A DNA stretch of 64,000 nucleotides, from positions 3,968,001-4,032,000 of the forward strand of contig NZ_CP092362.2 of assembly GCF_022370635.2 (NCBI RefSeq), given 5' to 3'. Shown piece after piece: positions 10,981 through 19,492 of this stretch. The first letter of the stretch is position 1. Each line of letters begins with the position of its first letter. Origin of the DNA: Mycolicibacterium crocinum. Lineage in GTDB: Bacteria > Actinomycetota > Actinomycetes > Mycobacteriales > Mycobacteriaceae. A program made the translations under genes and the position numbers. Under the pieces are notes generated by a model. That model did not search any database, was not told the origin of the DNA, and saw only the letters and a list, made by a program, of their open reading frames with translations.

Positions 10981-12591
10981 ATGAGCGACGATGCCCGCAC
11001 CCTGGTTCCCCCGATGGCCTGGAACGCCTGGGGTGATCCGGAGGCCGCCAAACCCCTGTCCGACGGCATCAAGGCACTGCTCGAGCAGGCGCTGGGCGTG
11101 ACGGCGAGCGAGATCCCGGCCCCGGCCATCGATGAGGTAGAGGTGCGACCGTCGGCGTTGGCGGACGCGCACCGCGACGCCCTCGCCGAGTTCGTCGGAG
11201 CCGAGTACGTCCGGACCGATGATCGTGATCGCCTACTGTATGCGGGCGGCAAGTCGACGCTGGATCTGTTGCGCCGCAAGCAAACTCATCAGGATGCCCC
11301 CGATGCAGTCCTGCTTCCCGGCAACGAGGACGAGATCGCGACGGTGTTGCGCTACTGCTCGCAGCACGGCATCGCAGTCGTGCCGTTCGGCGGCGGTACC
11401 AGCGTGGTCGGCGGGCTCGACCCTATTCGCGGCGAATTCGCCGCGGTCATCTCCCTGGACCTGCGCCGGCTTGACGCGCTGCACTCGCTGGACGAGACGT
11501 CGATGCAGGCCGAGTTGGGCGCCGGCGTCACCGGGCCGGACGCCGAACGGCTGCTGGGCGAACATGGCTTCTCGCTCGGACACTTCCCGCAGAGCTTCCG
11601 GTTCGCCACCATCGGCGGATATGCGGCCACCCGGTCCTCGGGACAGGATTCGGCGGGCTACGGCCGGTTCAACGACATGATCCGGGGGCTGAGGGTGGTC
11701 ACGCCGGTCGGCGTCCTCGACCTCGGCCGCGCGCCGGAGACCGCAGCCGGACCCGATCTGCGTGAGCTGTTCTCCGGGTCTGAGGGCGTTTTCGGTGTGA
11801 TCACCCGCGTGCGCCTTCGGGTGCACCCCGTCCCGGAGACCACGCTCTACGAGGCGTGGTCGTTCCCCGACTTCGCCACTGGCGCGGCCGCACTGCGTGC
11901 GGTGACCCAGATCGGCACCGGCCCGACTGTGCTGCGGTTATCCGACGAGGCCGAGACCGGCGTGAACCTGGCGACCACCGGCAACATCGGCGAGCAGAGC
12001 ATCACCGGCGGCTGTCTGGCGCTCACCTTGTTCGAGGGAAGCGCCGCGCACACCGAGAGCCGGCACGCCGAAACCCGCGCGGTGCTGGAGGCCCAGGGCG
12101 GGACGTCGTTGGGTGAGGCCCCGGCGCGCGCGTGGGAGCACGGCCGCTTCGACGCCCCCTATCTGCGCGACTCGCTGCTGGCCGCAGGCGCGTTGTGCGA
12201 GACGCTCGAGACGGCCACCACGTGGGCCAACCTGGCGACGTTGAAGACGGCGGTCACCGATGCGCTGACGAACTCGCTTGCCGAAAGCGGCACGCCGGTC
12301 CTGGTGATGTGCCACATTTCGCATGTGTACCCGACCGGCGCATCGCTCTACTTCACGGTGGTCGCCGGCCAGCGCGGTGATGTCGCTGAACAATGGCTGG
12401 CCGCGAAAGTCGCTGCCTCGAACGCGATTTCACGCGGCGGTGGGACCATAACCCACCACCACGCGGTCGGGGCCGATCACCGGCCGTGGATGGCCGCCGA
12501 GATCGGCGAACTAGGCGTGAAGGTGCTGCAGGCCGTCAAGCAGGCGGTCGATCCGGCGGGAATCCTGAACCCGGGCAAGCTGATTCCATGA
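10981..12591 (+). CDS. FAD-linked oxidase, alkyldihydroxyacetonephosphate-synthase-like
   Basis: This 536-residue protein has a PCMH-type FAD-binding domain (GGGTS at residues 137-141 within PFGGGTSVVGGLDP) and a C-terminal FAD-linked oxidase domain ending in DPAGILNPGKLIP. It corresponds to Rv2251, whose relatives resemble alkyl-DHAP synthases. Location beside glpD (DHAP metabolism) and a diacylglycerol kinase suggests a glycerolipid role. The exact substrate is not known. The stop overlaps the next start (ATGA at 12588-12591). ATG 10981 has no leader Shine-Dalgarno. Confidence 0.88.
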   Translation: MSDDARTLVPPMAWNAWGDPEAAKPLSDGIKALLEQALGVTASEIPAPAIDEVEVRPSALADAHRDALAEFVGAEYVRTDDRDRLLYAGGKSTLDLLRRKQTHQDAPDAVLLPGNEDEIATVLRYCSQHGIAVVPFGGGTSVVGGLDPIRGEFAAVISLDLRRLDALHSLDETSMQAELGAGVTGPDAERLLGEHGFSLGHFPQSFRFATIGGYAATRSSGQDSAGYGRFNDMIRGLRVVTPVGVLDLGRAPETAAGPDLRELFSGSEGVFGVITRVRLRVHPVPETTLYEAWSFPDFATGAAALRAVTQIGTGPTVLRLSDEAETGVNLATTGNIGEQSITGGCLALTLFEGSAAHTESRHAETRAVLEAQGGTSLGEAPARAWEHGRFDAPYLRDSLLAAGALCETLETATTWANLATLKTAVTDALTNSLAESGTPVLVMCHISHVYPTGASLYFTVVAGQRGDVAEQWLAAKVAASNAISRGGGTITHHHAVGADHRPWMAAEIGELGVKVLQAVKQAVDPAGILNPGKLIP

Positions 12592-13490
12592 TCTCCCGCG
12601 TCACGGTCCTGACGAACCCGAAATCGGGTCACGGTAATGCACCCCATGCCGGGGAGCTGGCGGTGGCCCGCTTCCAGGAGCTCGGCATCGACGTGACCGG
12701 CATCGTCGGACGTGACGCCGCCCACGCGCGCCAACTGGTCGACGAGGCGCTGACCCGCGAGACGGACGCGCTGGTCGTGATCGGCGGCGACGGCGTGATC
12801 CGCCTGGCGATCCAGGCGTTGGCGCGCACTGACATTCCGCTCGGCATCGTGCCGGCCGGCACCGGAAACGACCATGCCCGCGAGTACCGCTTGCCGATGG
12901 CCGATCCGGTGGCCGCAGTAAACGTGATCGCGGTCGGATACACCGAAACCGTCGACCTCGGGCACATCAAGGGCGCCGACGGGTCCAGCACCTGGTTCGG
13001 AACGGTCGCCGCGACCGGGTTCGACTCACTGGTCAGCGACCGGGTGAACCGCATGAGTTGGCCGCACGGCCGGATGCGGTACAACGTGGCGCTGGTCGCG
13101 GAGATCTCGCGGTTGCGACCCTTGCCTTTTCGACTGGTGCTCGACGGTGAACGCGAGATCGTCGCCGACCTCACGCTGGTGGCGTTCGGCAACACCCGCA
13201 GCTACGGCGGCGGCATGCTGATCACTCCGGGCGCTGATCATTCCGACGGGATGCTCGACATCACGATGGTGGGCGCGTCGTCGCGCACGAAACTCATCCG
13301 GCTGTTCCCCACCGTGTTCAAGGGCACGCACGTGAACCTCCCCCAGGTCACGACGGCCCGCGCCCGGACGGTCACGGTGGACTCCCCTGGTATCAACGCC
13401 TACGCCGACGGCGACTACGTGTGCCCGTTGCCCGCGGAGATCGCCGCGGTTCCGGCTGCTCTGAAAATTATTGTGCCGGAGAAGGTTTAG
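12588..13490 (+). CDS. dagK: Diacylglycerol kinase (DagK family)
   Basis: This 300-residue lipid kinase has the catalytic-domain motifs GGDG (residues 66-69, GGDGV rather than the commoner GGDGT) and PAGTGND (residues 89-95). It is equivalent to Rv2252, a diacylglycerol kinase linked to phosphatidylinositol mannoside synthesis. The ATG at 12588 was chosen because it overlaps the stop of the preceding gene and begins the conserved MISRVTVLTNPKSGHG. An upstream in-frame extension lies within the oxidase gene and is not coding. The 3' end overlaps the convergent SRPBCC gene by 4 nt. Confidence 0.93.
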   Translation: MISRVTVLTNPKSGHGNAPHAGELAVARFQELGIDVTGIVGRDAAHARQLVDEALTRETDALVVIGGDGVIRLAIQALARTDIPLGIVPAGTGNDHAREYRLPMADPVAAVNVIAVGYTETVDLGHIKGADGSSTWFGTVAATGFDSLVSDRVNRMSWPHGRMRYNVALVAEISRLRPLPFRLVLDGEREIVADLTLVAFGNTRSYGGGMLITPGADHSDGMLDITMVGASSRTKLIRLFPTVFKGTHVNLPQVTTARARTVTVDSPGINAYADGDYVCPLPAEIAAVPAALKIIVPEKV

Positions 13491-13921
13491 CGCTCCAACG
13501 CCTTCGCGCAACCGTCGAGAACCGCGGCGAAATTCCACGGCAGGAGCTTGGAGCTGAGCGCTTCCATCGCCTTACCACCACCACGGGCCGGATGGGTATA
13601 CGTGCTCACCCAATCGACGTGGGTGCCGCCATCTGTGGGGGTGAAGGTCAAAGTGCCACCCTGGTGGTCGAACGCCGGAACGGACCCGACGATCAGATAG
13701 GTATAGCTGTGCGGCGGGTCGTAGGCGACGATCTCCTCGCGAAACCACAGACCGATGGCGAAGCCTGTTCGGATTGCGCCCAAGCCCGGCGGCGGCGAAT
13801 CTTTCGCCCACTCGGCCGTCACGATCAGCGGCGCCGACTTCAGGTTGACCGGATCGGCCAACCAGGCGAAGACCTTCTCGGGCGGTGCGGCGATCGTCTT
13901 CTCGACGTGGAGATGGACCAT
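13487..13921 (-). CDS. SRPBCC (START-like/polyketide-cyclase) family protein
   Basis: This 144-residue protein begins HLHVEKTIAAPPEKVFAWLADPVNL, typical of the helix-grip SRPBCC fold that binds hydrophobic ligands. No catalytic residues can be assigned. It runs opposite to dagK and 5 nt downstream of a small membrane protein on the same strand, so the two are probably co-transcribed. Function is unknown. Confidence 0.85.
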   Translation of the reverse strand: MVHLHVEKTIAAPPEKVFAWLADPVNLKSAPLIVTAEWAKDSPPPGLGAIRTGFAIGLWFREEIVAYDPPHSYTYLIVGSVPAFDHQGGTLTFTPTDGGTHVDWVSTYTHPARGGGKAMEALSSKLLPWNFAAVLDGCAKALER

Positions 13922-13926
13922 GAGAC

Positions 13927-14277
13927 TCAGGCTAGGTCTCGTTCACGCCGCGCGCGCAGACCGGCGTACGCGAACAGCAGTCCGGTGCCGATCTCGGCGA
14001 GTGCGGTCGCCCAGGAGAACCAGGTGACGTTGATTCGCGGACCGCTGCCCAGGCCGGCGAACATCGCGAGTTCCGGCGCGCGGGCATATCCACGCAACGC
14101 CAGGACGATGGCAATCACAACGATCAACCCCTGAACCGTTCCGCCGGCCATGACGAACATCGGCGATGCGGCCATTCCCCGGCGCAGGTGATCGAGGACG
14201 TGGAGGCCCCAGCCGAACAAAAATGCCCAGGCTGAAACACGCAGAAACGTTCGTGAATGAGTAATCGTCGTCGCCAT
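13927..14277 (-). CDS. Small integral membrane protein, unknown function
   Basis: This 116-residue protein has about four hydrophobic segments (near residues 10-25, 35-60, 68-75 and 84-103) and a basic C-terminus (RARRERD). It is not recognised. The compact four-helix profile resembles DoxX-like or other small actinobacterial membrane proteins, but nothing is diagnostic. It is the first gene of a probable two-gene unit with the SRPBCC gene. Confidence 0.75.
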   Translation of the reverse strand: MATTITHSRTFLRVSAWAFLFGWGLHVLDHLRRGMAASPMFVMAGGTVQGLIVVIAIVLALRGYARAPELAMFAGLGSGPRINVTWFSWATALAEIGTGLLFAYAGLRARRERDLA

Positions 14278-14362
14278 GCGGCCCCCATCGATCTACTACA
14301 AACGATAGTAGAACGGCGAACGGCCTGGAACAAGCGCCCAAAAACTGTCACCCCGCGATGGC

Positions 14363-15351
14363 ATGATCGAATGTATGTTCGATGCCGGGTTGAGTTCCGC
14401 GAGCGATGCGGGCGTGGTGGATGCCCTCGTCGACTTCGCGCGTAGCGAGGCCCAGGACGCTGCGCGGCGGGTCGCAGCCATCGGCGAGTTGGTGGCGCGG
14501 CGCTGCGCAGACAACGAGCACGCGCACTGGGCATGTGACGAGTGGGATGCCGCGGTCGCCGAGGTGTCGGCGGCGTTGCACATCACTTCTGGTCGGGCTT
14601 CGAGCGAGATGTTGATGGCAATGTCGCTGCGGCATCGGTTGCCGAGGGTGGCGGAGCTGTTCGCGGCGGGCGTGTTGAGTTATCGGGTGTGTGAGGCGAT
14701 CACCGATCGCACCTACCTGATCCAAGACCAAGCAACCTGGGCGTTGGTGGACAAGGCTATTGCCGAGGATGCAGTTGCCTGGGGTGCGTTGTCGGCGCTG
14801 AAGTTGCAGCGCGCCATCGACTACTGGGTAGATCGTTACGACCCGGGTGCGGTGCGCCGGGTGCAGTCGAGGGCCCGGGATCGTGACGTCGTAGTCGACA
14901 TGCAGAACGCCCGTGATGGAGTCGTCGAGATTCGGGGGGCGGTGACCGTCGTCGACGGCGCGGTGGTGCAGCGCCGTTTGACGCAGATCGCGTATTCGGT
15001 GTGCGAGGACGATCCACGCACCATCGCCCAGCGCCGCTCCGATGCGATGGGCGCCATGGCCGCCGGCGCGGACCGCTTGGCGTGCCTGTGCGGCAACCCC
15101 GACTGCCCCGCCGCCGGGGACGATCCGCGTGCGGCCGGCGTGGTGGTGCACGTGGTGGCCGAGGCCGAGGCGCTCCAGGCGCAAGCGGATCGTGTCAGGC
15201 ATGGTGAGCAGTCCGACACCTCAACCGAACCTGCGAACCGGAGGGCACCCAGTGGGGTGATGACCGGCCATCGGGGCATCGTTCCAACACCGCTGCTGGC
15301 TCAGCTCATCAATTCTGGTGCGAAAGTGCGGTACGTACGCCCTCCGAAGAA
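14363..15351 (+). pseudogene. DUF222/13E12-family HNH endonuclease gene, 5' fragment interrupted by IS
   Basis: The first 329 or so codons of a DUF222 protein, the mycobacterial 13E12-repeat family. The fragment ends at VRYVRPP followed by Lys, and the insertion sequence begins immediately after. The remaining part, including the HNH nuclease motif, resumes at 18378. Removing the element and one copy of the target duplication restores a single frame of 490 residues. The native frame runs 12 codons into the IS before stopping at 15395-15397, so a 344-residue truncated protein without the HNH domain could be made. Confidence 0.93.
15344..15351 (+). repeat. 8-bp target-site duplication, left copy (CCGAAGAA)
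   Basis: Identical to 18370-18377, flanking the IS256-family element. Deleting one copy with the element rejoins the DUF222 frame as PP-K-N-E-P-E-P, which matches the family's usual sequence before QYRPS. Confidence 0.95.
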
Positions 15352-15377
15352 GAGCGTGTCAGATGGTTTGTGTGAGG
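15352..15377 (+). repeat. Left terminal inverted repeat of the IS256-family element
   Basis: Begins GAGCGTGTCAGATGG and pairs imperfectly with the right end. The outermost ten bases match at nine positions. Confidence 0.85.
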
Positions 15378-15413
15378 TAGTGGTGCTCCCGATTTGAAAG
15401 CCGAGACACACTG

Positions 15414-16248
15414 ATGACCGTGGTGGATAAGAAGCTTGAGCGTGAAGAACGTCGGCGTGAGCAGCGAGCGGGTGTAGAAGCCCTGGAGGCCTCGGGCGCT
15501 CTTGATGAGCTGTACGCGATGATCGACGCTGGCGAGGTCACTCTCGAGGGTAAGGATGGATTGATCCAGCAGCTGATCAAGGCGGGCCTGGAACGGGGGT
15601 TGCAGGCCGAGCTCAGCGATCACCTCGGTTACGACAAGGGCGATCCCGAGGCTGCGTTGTTCCCGAACTCACGCAACGGCTCGTCGGCGAAGACGGTGGC
15701 CACCAGCGTCGGCGATGTCGAACTGGCGATCCCGCGTGATCGCGACGCCACGTTCACCCCCACGCTGGTGCCCAAGGGCTCGCGCCGAGTTGGGGGGCTC
15801 GACGACATGATCGTCTCGCTGTATGCCGGCGGGATGACGGTGCGCGATATCGAGCATCACCTCGCATCGACGATCGGGACCGAGATCAGTCGCGAGACGA
15901 TCTCCAAGATCACCGACGAGGTCCTCGAGGAGGTGCTGGCCTGGCAGCGTCGCCCGCTCGAATCGTTCTACCCGGTGATCTATCTCGACGCGATCGTGGT
16001 CAAGGTCCGTGACGGTGCCCATGTGCGTAACAAGGCCGCCCACATCGCCGTTGGCGTCGATATGGAGGGCGTGAAACACGTTCTGGGGATCTGGATTCAG
16101 GCCACCGAGGGCGCGAAGTTCTGGGCCGGGGTGTGCGCCGAGTTGGCCAATCGTGGTGTCGCCGACGTCCTGATCGTGTGCTGCGACGGACTGACCGGAT
16201 TCCCCGAGGCGATCGAGGCGACCTGGCCAGACTCGTTGGTGCAGACCT
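15414..16248 (+). pseudogene. IS256-family transposase, N-terminal fragment (interrupted by IS110)
   Basis: The first 278 codons of a Mutator/IS256-type DDE transposase. The first two catalytic aspartates are present: Asp192 (YLDAIVVKV) and Asp258 (CCDGLTGFPEAI). The frame is intact up to VQT, where the IS110 element enters. Translation then reads into the IS110 left end, giving a 349-residue hybrid product without the third acidic residue. Removing 1551 bp of IS110 plus one core dinucleotide restores a 453-residue enzyme. Confidence 0.93.
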
Positions 16249-16261
16249 CATCTATTAACAA

Positions 16262-16450
16262 TGGGTGGGCCGGGATGGTCTCGGCGTTCACCTGCACCAC
16301 CACGGGCAGGACCTGTGCAAACGCGTCACCTTCGAGGTCCACATGCAGACCTGTCCGCCCGTGGTGGCTGCGGGGCTTGGACCGGCCAGCGAGAGCAGCA
16401 CCACCGGTAACAGCGGCGAGTGCCGAGATGAGGTTCCGGGCACGCCCCGT
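16262..16450 (+). ncRNA. Candidate IS110 bridge RNA in the non-coding left end
   Basis: IS110 recombinases are guided by a structured RNA from the non-coding end with target- and donor-binding loops. Here a perfect 11-bp stem (16297-16307 with 16357-16367) encloses a loop region that contains TGCAGACCTGT (16344-16354), identical over 11 nt to the target across the CT core. A second copy GACCTGTG lies at 16310-16317. A second stem-loop (CCGG 16404-16407 with 16436-16439) holds ACAGCGGCGAGT, close to the right-end donor ACAGCGGGAGT, and AGATGAG (16426-16432), the complement of core plus left end (CTCATCT). The RNA limits are estimated. Confidence 0.72.
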
Positions 16451-16491
16451 CATTGCAGCGTGAACCTTCGGATCGAAGGGATCTGACTGCA

Positions 16492-17712
16492 ATGAATCAG
16501 GATAGTCCGGACGGTGCAAGTCGTTTCTGGTGCGGCATCGATTGGGGCGGATGCTCCCATCACCTCTGCGTCCTCGACGACAACGGCCACCAGCTCCTCA
16601 GCCGAAAGATCGCGCACACCGTCGACGGTTTGATGGCCCTGGTCGAGGTGATCGCCTCGTTGGCCGGCTCGGTGCGCATCGCCATCGAACGTGCTGAGGG
16701 CTTGCTCGTCGAGCATCTGCAACAGCACTGTGGCGCCGAAATCTATTGCGTTTCACCGAAGATCTCGGCGCGTGCACGTGAACGGTATCGGATGGCGGCA
16801 GCCAAGTCCGACGAGTTCGATGCCTACGTTTTGGCCGACACATTGCGTCATCAGTACGCTCAGTGGCGGCCCTTAGCTGTTGCGTCACCGGCACTGGCCG
16901 AGCTCATCGCGGTCAGCCGGGATCGTCAGCGCATCCTGGACATGCAAGTGGATACCGAGAATCGGCTGCGGTCGATCCTGGAGGCCTACCACCCCGCACC
17001 TTTGCACCTGTTCTCCTCATTGGACCGTGACATCACCCTGGCGTTCATCCGGACCTTTCCCACTCCCGCGCAGGCGAGCAGGATCACGACTAGACGAATG
17101 GGTGGATTCACCGGCCGACACGGCTACAGTGGCCGACAGAAACCCGAGACCCTCATCGCCCGGATGCAGCCTCATCTGTTGTCGGCCAGCGAAGGCACCG
17201 TCGCCGGTAAAGCTTTGGCGGCCAAAGCCTTTACAGAACAGCTCGCGCTACTCAACACTCATCTTCGAGCTCACGACAAGCGGCTGGGCGAGCTGCTCGA
17301 CATGCACCCGGACACCCCGATCTTCACCAGTTTCCCCGGTATCGGACCCGTCACCGCCGGCGTCTTGATCTCCGAAATGGGTGAACAGCGCAGCCGTTTC
17401 CCATCGGCGCCGTCGTTATTGGCCGAGACCGGCTTGGCTCCGGTCACCAAGGCCTCCGGGCGCACCCGTCAGGTGAGGTTCCGCTACGCCGCCAACCGGC
17501 GAATGCGCCACGCCATCGACTGGTGGATGTTCGTCGCCGTTCGTGAAGACCCTTGGTCGGCCGACATCTACGAACACGCCCGCGCCGCCGGCCAACCACA
17601 CCATCGTGCTCTGCGTGGCCTGGGTGCGCGCTGGTGCCGCATTCTGTGGCGCTGCTGGCACGATCACGCCCTCTACGACCCGGTCATCCACCGCCGCGCC
17701 ACCGCGGCGTAG
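16492..17712 (+). CDS. IS110-family transposase (DEDD recombinase)
   Basis: This 406-residue recombinase has the N-terminal RuvC-like DEDD domain, with Asp17 (GIDWGG), Glu66 (IAIERAEG) and Asp107/Asp110 (KSDEFDAYVLAD). The C-terminal Tnp domain has TSFPGIGPVTA and the candidate nucleophile Ser322 in KASGRTRQ. The start ATG 16492 follows a GAAGGG at 16475-16480; an upstream in-frame extension would invade the presumed RNA region. Residues and length fit an active enzyme, so the inner element appears intact while the outer one is broken. Confidence 0.93.
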   Translation: MNQDSPDGASRFWCGIDWGGCSHHLCVLDDNGHQLLSRKIAHTVDGLMALVEVIASLAGSVRIAIERAEGLLVEHLQQHCGAEIYCVSPKISARARERYRMAAAKSDEFDAYVLADTLRHQYAQWRPLAVASPALAELIAVSRDRQRILDMQVDTENRLRSILEAYHPAPLHLFSSLDRDITLAFIRTFPTPAQASRITTRRMGGFTGRHGYSGRQKPETLIARMQPHLLSASEGTVAGKALAAKAFTEQLALLNTHLRAHDKRLGELLDMHPDTPIFTSFPGIGPVTAGVLISEMGEQRSRFPSAPSLLAETGLAPVTKASGRTRQVRFRYAANRRMRHAIDWWMFVAVREDPWSADIYEHARAAGQPHHRALRGLGARWCRILWRCWHDHALYDPVIHRRATAA

Positions 17713-17798
17713 TCCGCCGATCCCATCACCGCGCTGAGCAAACCGAGTCAGTCGCGGCGACCGAACACGTCCGCGATGAAAGGTTGACAGCGGGAGTC

Positions 17799-18326
17799 TG
17801 TGTGGTGCACTTGATCCGCGCAGCGATGCGTTTCGTGTCCTACACCCAGCGAAAGGCCGTCGCGGCCGCACTCAAAACGGTGTATCAGGCGCCCGACGCC
17901 GAGGCCGCTAGGGCGGCGTTGGACGCGTTCGCGGCCTCCGATCTCGGTCAAGCCAACCCGAACACGGTGCGGGTCTTCGAGGACGCGTGGGAGCGGTTCA
18001 CTCCCTTCTTGGCGTTCCCGCCGATGCTGCGCCGGGTCATCTACACCACCAACGCCATCGAGTCGCTGAACTACCAACTGCGCAAGATCATCAAAAACCG
18101 CGGCCACTTCCCCAACGACGCGGCGGTGGTCAAGCTGCTGTGGCTGGCGATCTGCAACATCGAAGACAAACGGGCCCGCGACCGCGCCAAGGAACGCGGG
18201 CGCGGGCTCGGCACGAAACGCACCGCCGAAGCCCGCCTCGTCGAGGGCCAGATCACCACTAACTGGAAACAAGCCCTCGCCCAACTCGCCCTGGCCTACC
18301 CCGAACGAATCAACCCCTACCTCTAA
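17799..18326 (+). pseudogene. IS256-family transposase, C-terminal fragment
   Basis: The remaining 175 codons, beginning CVVHLIRAAMRFVSY and containing the third catalytic residue in TTNAIESLN (Glu366 in restored numbering). The frame continues that of the N-terminal part, showing that the IS110 insertion is the only lesion. The fragment has no start signal of its own. Confidence 0.93.
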
Positions 18327-18343
18327 CCCCAACGAGCACAATT

Positions 18344-18369
18344 ACTTACACAAAAATCTTGACAAGCTC
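18344..18369 (-). repeat. Right terminal inverted repeat of the IS256-family element
   Basis: Reverse complement begins GAGCTTGTCAAGAT. It contains TTGACA reading out of the element, but no good -10 box is formed with the flanking DUF222 sequence. Confidence 0.85.
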
Positions 18370-18377
18370 CCGAAGAA
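18370..18377 (+). repeat. 8-bp target-site duplication, right copy (CCGAAGAA)
   Basis: Right-hand copy of the duplication created by the IS256-family insertion; identical to 15344-15351. Confidence 0.95.
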
Positions 18378-18861
18378 TGAGCCCGAACCGCAGTACCGGC
18401 CGTCGACCGCACTCGACGACTGGGTGCGGATGCGGGACATGACGTGTCGCTTCCCGAATTGCGATGTGCCCGCCGAGTTTTGCGATGTCGACCACACCAT
18501 CGCCTGGCCGTTCGGCCCGACGCACCCGTCCAACCTGGCCTGTATGTGCCGAAAACATCATCTGCTCAAGACCTTCTACGCCGGCTGGTCGGATCGTCAA
18601 CACCCCGACGGCACCATCACGTGGACCTCACCGACCGGACGCACGTACATCACCAGACCCGGCAGTCGCTTATTCCTGCCGACGTGGAACACCACCACGG
18701 CCACCCTGCCGCCACCCATAGGCGAACCGCCGCCAACCATCGGCATCATGATGCCGACCCGACGCAAGACTCGGGCAGCCCAACGTGCCCACCGCATCAA
18801 CCAAGAACGCAAACTCAACGACGCCCGCGTCGCCGAACGCACCCGACCCCCACCGTTCTGA
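18378..18861 (+). pseudogene. DUF222 protein, 3' fragment with HNH nuclease domain
   Basis: Continues the DUF222 gene after the IS with EPEPQYRPSTALDDWVRMRD and then the HNH region (CRFPNCDVPAEFCDVDHTIAWPFG ... CRKHHLLK) with zinc-type cysteines. A GTG or ATG inside (18424 onward) could start a 145-residue HNH-only protein, but there is no clear Shine-Dalgarno. Read with the 5' fragment, this is one interrupted gene. Confidence 0.92.
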
Positions 18862-18871
18862 TCGGTGTGGC

Positions 18872-19384
18872 TTAGCCGACTCCCCTGCTGAGCCAGCTCA
18901 CCTCGCCGCCGTCACCGCCATCGCGGTACGGCTCGAGCGCCTCATCCCATGCCGTGCCGAGCACGGAGTCGAGCTCGGCGGCCAGCGTGTCGGCGCCCGA
19001 GGACATCAGGGTCCGCAGTCGCATCTCGCCGACCATGATGTCGCCGTTGGCACTCATCGTTCCGGCCCATAGACCGAGCTGCGGCGTGTGGCAGAACCGC
19101 TCGCCGTCCACGCCGGCGCTGGGATCCTCGGTGACCTCGAACCGCAGGACCGACCATGAGCGCAGCGCATTCGCCAGCCGGGCACCGGTGCCGACGGGAC
19201 CAACCCAGTTGGTCACCGCCCGCAACTGCCCAGGCATCGCCGGCTGTGGGGTCCAGTTCAAGTTCGCCCTGGCATTCAGGGTCGACGACAGAGCCCACTC
19301 GACATGTGGGCATACCGCTGCGGGAGAGGCGTGGATGTACACCACGCCAGTCGTCGCATCGGCGAACTGGTTCGACGCACGCAT
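18872..19384 (-). CDS. DUF3145 family protein
   Basis: This 170-residue protein is conserved in mycobacteria (positional equivalent of Rv2256c), starting MRASNQFADATTGVVYIHASP. The family has no established function. ATG 19384 is preceded by an in-frame GTG at 19387; the ATG matches the family start. It lies between the interrupted DUF222 gene and a serine hydrolase. Confidence 0.88.
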   Translation of the reverse strand: MRASNQFADATTGVVYIHASPAAVCPHVEWALSSTLNARANLNWTPQPAMPGQLRAVTNWVGPVGTGARLANALRSWSVLRFEVTEDPSAGVDGERFCHTPQLGLWAGTMSANGDIMVGEMRLRTLMSSGADTLAAELDSVLGTAWDEALEPYRDGGDGGEVSWLSRGVG

Positions 19385-19492
19385 CACCTTGCTCCTTCGG
19401 CTCTACGAGGGACGTCTTCCCCAACGACCTGGTGTAACCGAGTTGCAATAGTGTCGTGCGTGTCTATTGTGCCTTGTGAGGCCTGTGTTGCG

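Larger units (their letters stand above)
16249..17798 (+). mobile_element. IS110-family insertion sequence inside the IS256 transposase gene
   Basis: About 1.55 kb, with no terminal inverted repeats and no long target duplication, as usual for IS110. The dinucleotide CT is present at both junctions (16247-16248 and 17798-17799), equal to the core reported for IS621. The target read across the junction is TGCAGACCT plus GTGTGG. The transposase occupies 16492-17712. A 243-bp non-coding left end precedes it, and about 85 bp of right end follow. TTGACA at 17784-17789 lies 8 nt from the right boundary. The precise end may shift by the two core bases. Confidence 0.93.
15352..18369 (+). mobile_element. 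IS256-family insertion sequence carrying a nested IS110-family element
   Basis: The element is 3018 bp, or 1467 bp once the inner IS110 is removed, a usual IS256-family size. The ends are imperfect inverted repeats: GAGCGTGTCA (left) against GAGCTTGTCA (reverse complement of right), with further matching TTTGTGT, about 18 of 26 positions. Both ends are flanked by an 8-bp direct repeat, the family's usual duplication length. The right end contains an outward-facing TTGACA at 18359-18364. The element cannot transpose on its own while its transposase is split. Confidence 0.95.

Noticed and set aside
16453..16491. Extra N-terminal codons of the IS110 transposase
   Set aside because: They would cover the non-coding left end that carries the RNA features; ATG 16492 with a GAAGGG upstream is better.
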